This document shows, one piece after another, positions 15,250-20,126 of a stretch of DNA of 20,126 nucleotides; position 1 is the stretch's first letter, and the number at the start of each line of letters is the position of its first letter. The notes under the pieces are model-generated. The model saw only the letters and a list, made by a program, of their open reading frames with translations, had not been told where the DNA came from and did not search any database. Origin of the DNA: CAYGUK01 sp964352985 (GTDB lineage: Bacteria; Pseudomonadota; Gammaproteobacteria; JAHCLG01); the NCBI GenBank assembly GCA_964352985.1, contig CAYGUK010000075.1:1-20126 (forward strand), in the 5' to 3' direction. A program made the position numbers and the translations under genes.

Positions 15250-16203
15250 ATGAAATCCAAAAATAAAATTTTACGTTTCGACCAAAAAGGTGGTGCAACT
15301 GCAATCTCAGATGAAATCACCGAATCAAGTGATGATCTTTTATGGATACAACTCGATAGTCAATCAGTAAAAAATTATTTAAAAACAATTGAAGATGTGC
15401 CGGTGATAGCGGCCGAAATGCTCACAGCCAAACAAACGAGACCTCGTGTACTAATTCATCTTGATGGCTTAATTGCAAGTTTCAGAGGTGTAAATTTAAA
15501 TCCAGATAGTGCGCCTGAAGATATGATTTCAATTCGAGTATGGATTGAAAAAAATAGAATTATCACCGTTCATAATCGCCGACTCAAAACCATTGCGGAA
15601 ATTCAACATGCGCTTTCAAATGGCCATGGCCCCAAAAATGCAGCCGAATTTATTGAAACGTTACTGGCAACGCTTACTGAAAAATCTGGACAAGTTGTCG
15701 AAAAACTCGACCAATATTTAGATGGTATTGAAGATTCCATTTCAGAAAAACATCCCAAGTCGATTACTCGATCTGAATTAATCAATATGCGTCGTCGAAT
15801 TATTTTATTAAAACGTTATCTTCTACCACAACGCGACGCAATGAATAGAATGTTACTCAATCAATTTTCTTGGTTAGATACTATTTCAGTTTACAAACTA
15901 CAAGAAATTCAGGATATTAATACTCGACTATTAGAAGATTTAGATGCCGAGCGTGATCGCGCTGATCTTATTCACGAAGACATGTATACCGTTTCGCAAG
16001 AAGCCATGAATAATAAAATGTATATGTTAACCATTGTTGCGATGATTTTTATGCCTTTAAGTTTTATTACTGGATTATTGGGTGTCAATGTCGGCGGCAT
16101 TCCTGGCATGTCTTTTAACTATGGATTTATGATCCTTTGTATTATTTTAATTATAATTTTTGCCGTACAACTATTTTATCTAAAAAAGAAAAGTTGGATT
16201 TAA
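15250..16203 (+). CDS. zntB: ZntB-like CorA-family divalent cation transporter
   Basis: The 317-residue protein has the usual length and layout of CorA/ZntB: a soluble alpha/beta domain (about 1-140), the long stalk helices (about 140-255), and two C-terminal membrane helices (about 258-277 and 291-311). The selectivity loop after the first is GVNVGGIPG (278-286). Magnesium CorA has GMN there, whereas ZntB proteins carry GVN/GIN followed by GGIPG, so the ZntB branch is favoured. ZntB moves zinc across the inner membrane; direction and exact ion in this organism are not shown by sequence. The protein assembles as a pentamer in known members. Start: ATG with AAGG eight bases upstream. A bidirectional terminator follows 20 bases after the stop. 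The MscS gene is divergent. Confidence 0.85.
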   Translation: MKSKNKILRFDQKGGATAISDEITESSDDLLWIQLDSQSVKNYLKTIEDVPVIAAEMLTAKQTRPRVLIHLDGLIASFRGVNLNPDSAPEDMISIRVWIEKNRIITVHNRRLKTIAEIQHALSNGHGPKNAAEFIETLLATLTEKSGQVVEKLDQYLDGIEDSISEKHPKSITRSELINMRRRIILLKRYLLPQRDAMNRMLLNQFSWLDTISVYKLQEIQDINTRLLEDLDAERDRADLIHEDMYTVSQEAMNNKMYMLTIVAMIFMPLSFITGLLGVNVGGIPGMSFNYGFMILCIILIIIFAVQLFYLKKKSWI

Positions 16204-16223
16204 TTAATTGTATTAGTAATAAT

Positions 16224-16251
16224 AAAAAATGAGCTAAAAAGCTCATTTTTT
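16224..16251. terminator. Bidirectional intrinsic terminator between convergent genes
   Basis: AAAAAATGAGC pairs with GCTCATTTTTT around the loop TAAAAA, giving a T-run on both strands. It ends zntB on the plus strand and the small secreted-protein gene on the minus strand, whose stop codon overlaps the stem's edge. Confidence 0.9.
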
Positions 16252-16633
16252 ATGTGTAAATGCAATTATTCACATCTGTGGCGTTACACATTAACACTTT
16301 AAATAAATAGGTCATCCAACATTTACTATATTGAGATGGCAAGCAAAAGTTAACTGGGATCACCGTTTGCATATCGGTACGAAAAAGAAAAACATTTTGA
16401 CCGGTTGAAGTATGATATTCACAAGCTAACGAATAAGCGCCACCAATTAATGCGCCAGTAAAACGGCTAATTTTTGCGTTTTTTTCATAGATAGTTAATG
16501 ATTTAAAAGAATCATAGACAAAATGGCCTGTTGAGTCTTCTGTTATAAATGCTGGATCTGGACAGGTATTTATTGCTAACACTGAGGTCGTTGATACCAA
16601 AAAACAAATTAATCCAATAAGGATTTTTTTCAT
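16250..16633 (-). CDS. Small secreted Cys-rich protein, possibly EirA-like (127 aa)
   Basis: The N-terminus MKKILIGLICFLVSTTSVLA is a signal peptide with likely cleavage at LA-IN. The mature ~107-residue part has six cysteines spread from residue 24 to NNC near the end, fitting disulfides. The pattern ISRFTGALIGGAY..LACEYHTSTGQ...PVNF...KCW, ending in a Cys-rich tail, resembles from memory small secreted proteins of Legionellales annotated as T4SS-associated (EirA type); this is weak evidence without alignment. Start: three in-frame ATGs follow AAGGA. The third (16631-16633) has the best spacing, nine bases, and begins the signal peptide with MKK, so I prefer it to the first at 16642. Its 3' end overlaps the shared terminator. 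Periplasmic or exported. Confidence 0.7.
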   Translation of the reverse strand: MKKILIGLICFLVSTTSVLAINTCPDPAFITEDSTGHFVYDSFKSLTIYEKNAKISRFTGALIGGAYSLACEYHTSTGQNVFLFRTDMQTVIPVNFCLPSQYSKCWMTYLFKVLMCNATDVNNCIYT

Positions 16634-16746
16634 AGTCATCATTCCTTAAATAAAAAATCAGTTGTAAATTATTTTGTTGATTAACTTAGATAACGAATTG
16701 ATGATAATTAACCTGTTTGATAAACGCTTATCCAATATTGCTTAGT

Positions 16747-17034
16747 TTATTTTTTTTTAATTCTTCTTGATTTTTCCGTAATAGATTTATCTATTGCTAC
16801 TTTATGTTCCTCGATAGCAAAATTAGGTGATGTTGAAGATGGATTAAAGGGAAATTGGAGATTTTTTATATAGCTTGGTTTAGGATACGTTGCAATATAA
16901 CGTTGTATATCTACAACAAGTCTATTACTAGAAATAAAATCAATAAATTTAGTTAACAAATTATAACTTTCGACGTCTTTGAATCCTAAATTTTTCTCAA
17001 AGTTTAAAAGTTTTTTTATTGGGATGAAGCTCAA
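16747..17034 (-). CDS. Doubtful 95-codon frame, possibly a gene remnant
   Basis: The translation looks moderately protein-like (MSFIPIKKLLNFEKNLGFKD, LLTKFIDFISSNRLVVDIQRY), with a Lys/Arg-rich end. However, the only start candidate is a TTG with no ribosome binding site, and no ATG or GTG occurs in frame before the upstream stop at 17083-17085. The frame stays open upstream of the TTG, which suits a 5'-truncated gene. No family recognised, and no signal peptide. Confidence 0.3.
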   Translation of the reverse strand: MSFIPIKKLLNFEKNLGFKDVESYNLLTKFIDFISSNRLVVDIQRYIATYPKPSYIKNLQFPFNPSSTSPNFAIEEHKVAIDKSITEKSRRIKKK

Positions 17035-17472
17035 AAAGGGAATATCACTATAATTTAAAATTAACGGATAAAAATAATGTTGTCATATGAGATAATCAAT
17101 TAATATTTAATACTTGATAGATTTAATTTTGCATAAATAATAAAGTCCTGGATAAGCGACATAACAAAATGGATTGTTTCATCTATAGTTTAAATGTAAA
17201 AATGAATCGGATAGCAAATTAATATAAATGGTCGGAAATAACTCTTTTATTTTTACTTCTTTTAATCACCAAAACTTATCAACCTAAACACACGGATTTC
17301 TCGCTTTTTTCTTTTATAGTAATCAATAGGTGCAATCACTGAAACCCTATTAGTTTACTAGCGGCAAAAACTACATAATATTATTAAAGAATATGTCCAT
17401 CACTTATCGATTAAAGTATAAATAATCAGAAACTTATATAAGTATTCTTAGGATAGGATATCTTAATAAGAT
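17035..17472. other. Intergenic AT-rich stretch before the Ulp1-like gene
   Basis: I see no RNA gene, coding frame or strong hairpin in these 438 bases. The promoter of the following gene must lie here, but no pair of -35 and -10 boxes stands out. Confidence 0.4.
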
Positions 17473-18573
17473 GTGTTAGCATTTGCTGAATTTTCAATTA
17501 AGCAAGTAAATAAAATGTTCAGCCAATATTTCGGATATTTCCCCCTTATATCTGACACTTCTCAGCAAGATAGTAGTAGTTCCAACCTCTCTCTCGCAGA
17601 ATATCATCGCCAACAAACACCTGGCCTTGTTCACGCATTAACAAATTCTCAGGGTTGGTTTGATACCCATGAGTACTTAAGCGATGCTGATTTAAATTAT
17701 ATTTGTAATGGTCACTTACGGAAATTACTTTCTGAAAAAAAAATATATCTCTCATCTGTTTGTCACATCATCCAAGCAGAAGAAGCAATAAAAGCTGCGA
17801 TGGCAAATTTAGACACACATAATCAAGTCATCATTCCCTTAAATATTTCTGAAAATCATTATGTGCTTGCGATTATCAGTGAACATGATGAAACGTTTAC
17901 TCTAGAATATGTCGATTCACTACCATCAATGTTTGAGCTACACCAGGTAAGAAATATTAATTTACTTGCTGGCTATTATTTTAATCAACGAAAAAAAGTA
18001 TTTAGCGAAACACCGTCCGCATTCTGTTCAGAAAAACAAATTGATGAAGCCTACTTATGCGCTGATTGGGTTATTGCAACCATTGTTTTTAAAGCAGGGT
18101 TAGATAAACATCCACTTTATCAATTCTATTTAAAGTGTCCGATAGATCGTCAGTTACAATATGATTTAAGACAAAACACAATTAAATTAATTTTACAAGA
18201 AGCCAACCATCAACCTATTTTTCATCATTTACGAATAGCTGGTCGTATCATCTACCGAACAGATAACCAAACTCCTGAACTTTTAAAAGCAGGTATTTTA
18301 ACAATAAGAAAAGAGTTAGCCTCCGAAAAAGAAAGACAACAAAAAGCCCATCAAATGTTTAAAAAACAATTACGTCAAATGCAAACTTCATCTCGAAGTA
18401 AATCGGCAAAAGGTGGATTTAAAAGAGGTGATATTTTATTAGGTATTTGTCGAGATTTGCGTAGTTGTTTATGCATTCTTATTACTAAATGTTCTTGTTG
18501 TAGCAACGCGCCTAAAGAAAATTCTACTGCTGAAGAAGAACAAGAATTAACTAAACGAAAACATCCGAAATAA
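17473..18573 (+). CDS. Ulp1-like (CE clan) cysteine protease with Cys-rich C-terminal anchor, effector candidate
   Basis: Residues ~61-205 fit the Ulp1/SENP/YopJ-type cysteine protease fold: WFDTHEYLSDADLNYICNGHL (62-82), IPLNISENHYVLAII with candidate catalytic H129, LEYVDSLP with D148, then Q189 and C196 in KQIDEAYLCADW. In yeast Ulp1 the H-to-D and Q-to-C distances are 17 and 6; here they are 19 and 7. The usual glycine after the cysteine is replaced by alanine. Known members remove SUMO or ubiquitin-like proteins or acetylate host kinases; Legionella LupA is one such effector. After a helical Lys/Gln region (275-306), residues 318-343 (GDILLGICRDLRSCLCILIT, then KCSCC) form a hydrophobic Cys-rich patch that could bind membrane. 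The tail holds an acidic AEEEQE run like Dot/Icm signals. Start uncertain: GTG 17473 or ATG 17515; neither has a strong ribosome site. Confidence 0.6.
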   Translation: MLAFAEFSIKQVNKMFSQYFGYFPLISDTSQQDSSSSNLSLAEYHRQQTPGLVHALTNSQGWFDTHEYLSDADLNYICNGHLRKLLSEKKIYLSSVCHIIQAEEAIKAAMANLDTHNQVIIPLNISENHYVLAIISEHDETFTLEYVDSLPSMFELHQVRNINLLAGYYFNQRKKVFSETPSAFCSEKQIDEAYLCADWVIATIVFKAGLDKHPLYQFYLKCPIDRQLQYDLRQNTIKLILQEANHQPIFHHLRIAGRIIYRTDNQTPELLKAGILTIRKELASEKERQQKAHQMFKKQLRQMQTSSRSKSAKGGFKRGDILLGICRDLRSCLCILITKCSCCSNAPKENSTAEEEQELTKRKHPK

Positions 18574-18697
18574 TTATTTAATTTAGATCATCTATAACTA
18601 TTGCAATCTTTATCTGTCTATTAAATGTTAGGGGTATTATTCAATTAGAAATTATATTTAATTGAGCGCTAAATATATGTTAAAAAATTTTCACTAT

Positions 18698-20095
18698 TTA
18701 TCGACGATTTCTTCTATGGGTGGGTATTACTGGTTCTGAGGCACTTCTATCTCTAGATTGTCTGACTCTAGAAGATTCTGCCGTTAATTTTTTCTCAGCT
18801 TCGCCACCATTATCGTTCGCCGCTCCAAGAGACTGGGATCTAACTCGTTCTACAGGTTTTTTTATCACACTTCCTTTGTCATCATCAATTTTAAATAAAG
18901 AACCCAACTTTTTAAATGTAGAATCAGCTCCCTCAATTAGCTCTTTTGTAATCGTTTTACGCCTACAAAACGCAATAAATATTTTTTGTATCCATCCTAT
19001 TTTCTTTTGAAGAATAGGTTTGGCTTCTGCCTTTGTTAAAGTTTCTTGTAATGAACTATGAAACATAGTTTTTGCCTCATCATGCTGTCCTGGCGTTTGT
19101 ATGGTTGTAATAAAATAATTTTTACCATCTTGAGATAACTTTTCAGCAACTTGTTTTAGCTCATTAGCTTCCTCTGATTTGCCTTTTAAACGTGAAGCTT
19201 CTGCTTTTAGAAAAACCTCTCTAACAAGTCGATAATAATTATAAATTTCCGTCAATAAAATTTTATTTAATTCATTCTCTTGCATTGTTAGAATAAGACA
19301 GCATAATTCACCACAATTAAATGCATCAACACTTAAAGCAGCTAAAACAAAATCACGAACTCGTAGAAAATCCGATTGCTCTTTTGCAATAGAAAAACAT
19401 GTGATGGAAGCACTATGATCACTTTGTGATAAAGGAACAATAGTATCCGCTCTATCACTAACCTGACCACCTATGCCAGTACGATCTAGTACACCGCCTT
19501 TAGTATAAGAATAACCAATGGCTTTTCTTTTTTTGTCTTTTTTGTGTGCATTTTTCCAAGCGTCGCTAAAGTCTTCTGATGTCCCATCAGAAATTTTTTT
19601 ATTCTTTGCCATATAAGTAGGAGGACTCGAAGTATTAGCCATATCTCTTTCTACAAATTGAAGACCATGTAATGCAAAGTGGCTTCCTGGGCGATCGCCT
19701 TTACCAACAAGTGGATCGCTAATTACACCATGTTCATCAACTAAATCACGATAATTTAAATCGCCGGTCACCATCCTTACCCCTGCGACTTTAACTAAGT
19801 CAACATAACTTAGAGCAACAGGTATGCCATCTTCTGGTGTATCAGGTTGAGTCCTATCAAGATAACTCATTAACTCGGCCGTTTCTTCCATTCTGTGATT
19901 ATCACCATATGATTCGAAATGACCTGATGCAAAACTAAATTGCTGTTTGCCACATCTCACTCTTAAAGAAAATCCACCTTTGTTTTTTGGTTTTAACATT
20001 GATCCCGAATGAAAATACTCACCACACTGTTCGACTTGAACTTGTCTCCGAATACTTTCTTTTGCAATTACACTAGGGCGTGTCCCTAAACCCAC
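18698..20095 (-). CDS. EEP-superfamily (inositol polyphosphate phosphatase-like) protein lacking its N-terminal part
   Basis: The 465-codon frame shows the later motifs of endonuclease/exonuclease/phosphatase enzymes, closest to inositol 5-phosphatases: KNKGGFSLRV (37-46), SFASGHFES (54-62), VTGDLNYRD (109-117, like GDFNYR), DR in GVLDRTGIGG (201-210), and the catalytic SDH (225-227). The earlier motifs, the first-strand Asn and the metal-binding Glu, are absent because two in-frame stops (20108-20110 and 20117-20119) close the frame. Another frame upstream (…NLAERLTM) stays open to the window edge, so a frameshift or sequencing error is likely. The only start here is a GTG at 20095 with GAAAGG eight bases upstream. 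Residues 240-465 are a helical extension with a basic Arg/Ser-rich tail, not found in ordinary phosphatases. Phosphoinositides would be the natural substrate of an intact version. Confidence 0.6.
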   Translation of the reverse strand: MGLGTRPSVIAKESIRRQVQVEQCGEYFHSGSMLKPKNKGGFSLRVRCGKQQFSFASGHFESYGDNHRMEETAELMSYLDRTQPDTPEDGIPVALSYVDLVKVAGVRMVTGDLNYRDLVDEHGVISDPLVGKGDRPGSHFALHGLQFVERDMANTSSPPTYMAKNKKISDGTSEDFSDAWKNAHKKDKKRKAIGYSYTKGGVLDRTGIGGQVSDRADTIVPLSQSDHSASITCFSIAKEQSDFLRVRDFVLAALSVDAFNCGELCCLILTMQENELNKILLTEIYNYYRLVREVFLKAEASRLKGKSEEANELKQVAEKLSQDGKNYFITTIQTPGQHDEAKTMFHSSLQETLTKAEAKPILQKKIGWIQKIFIAFCRRKTITKELIEGADSTFKKLGSLFKIDDDKGSVIKKPVERVRSQSLGAANDNGGEAEKKLTAESSRVRQSRDRSASEPVIPTHRRNRR

Positions 20096-20126
20096 ATTGT
20101 TAGCCTTTCAGCCAAATTAAAATGCT

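Noticed and set aside
17546..17755. Minus-strand 69-codon frame
   Set aside because: Antisense to the Ulp1-like gene, whose motifs decide the coding strand.
1..20126. CRISPR array, tRNA or rRNA genes
   Set aside because: No regularly spaced repeats, cloverleaf or conserved rRNA segments were seen by eye on either strand.

Overview
The window is AT-rich bacterial DNA with single, mostly divergent or convergent genes. Recognisable housekeeping-type genes are a ZntB-like CorA transporter, an MscS-family channel, and a MocR regulator facing a flavin-binding PNPOx-like gene; these suit a gammaproteobacterium. They sit among large, unfamiliar proteins and proteins with eukaryote-like folds: a Ulp1-like cysteine protease, an inositol-phosphatase-like EEP protein, a GIDE-like membrane protein and a 1407-residue TPR-type protein. 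That mix, the low GC and the Cys-rich or basic C-termini suggest an intracellular, effector-rich lineage such as the Legionellales. This assignment is inference; no rRNA or other marker gene is present.

Left part (1-4190): the 3' remnant of a group II intron (minus strand, 104 to about 480) abuts a Cys-rich 212-residue gene with a good promoter. A ~500-base gap follows, then a GIDE-like two-membrane-segment protein with a clear promoter, an unrecognised 245-residue protein ending in a Cys-Cys motif, and a decayed minus-strand reading frame.

Middle (4138-11470): on the minus strand lie a small secreted protein, the giant TPR-type protein and a MocR-type regulator. The regulator faces a PNPOx-like gene across an 88-base spacer with two near-identical direct repeats and one inverted half-site, the usual layout for MocR operators. 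A strong hairpin after the PNPOx-like gene carries its T-run on the minus strand.

Right part (11471-20126): an unrecognised 297-residue protein converges on a 766-residue MscS-type channel. The channel is divergent from zntB, whose promoter is followed by a perfect palindrome. A bidirectional terminator separates zntB from a small secreted protein. After a weak 95-codon frame and a ~440-base gap comes the Ulp1-like protease, which converges on an EEP-superfamily protein that has lost its N-terminal catalytic part in this frame.

Genes that plausibly work together are the MocR regulator with the PNPOx-like enzyme, and possibly MscS with ZntB in ion and osmotic homeostasis. The protease, the EEP protein and the Cys-tailed proteins look like independent effector candidates rather than one operon-encoded system.
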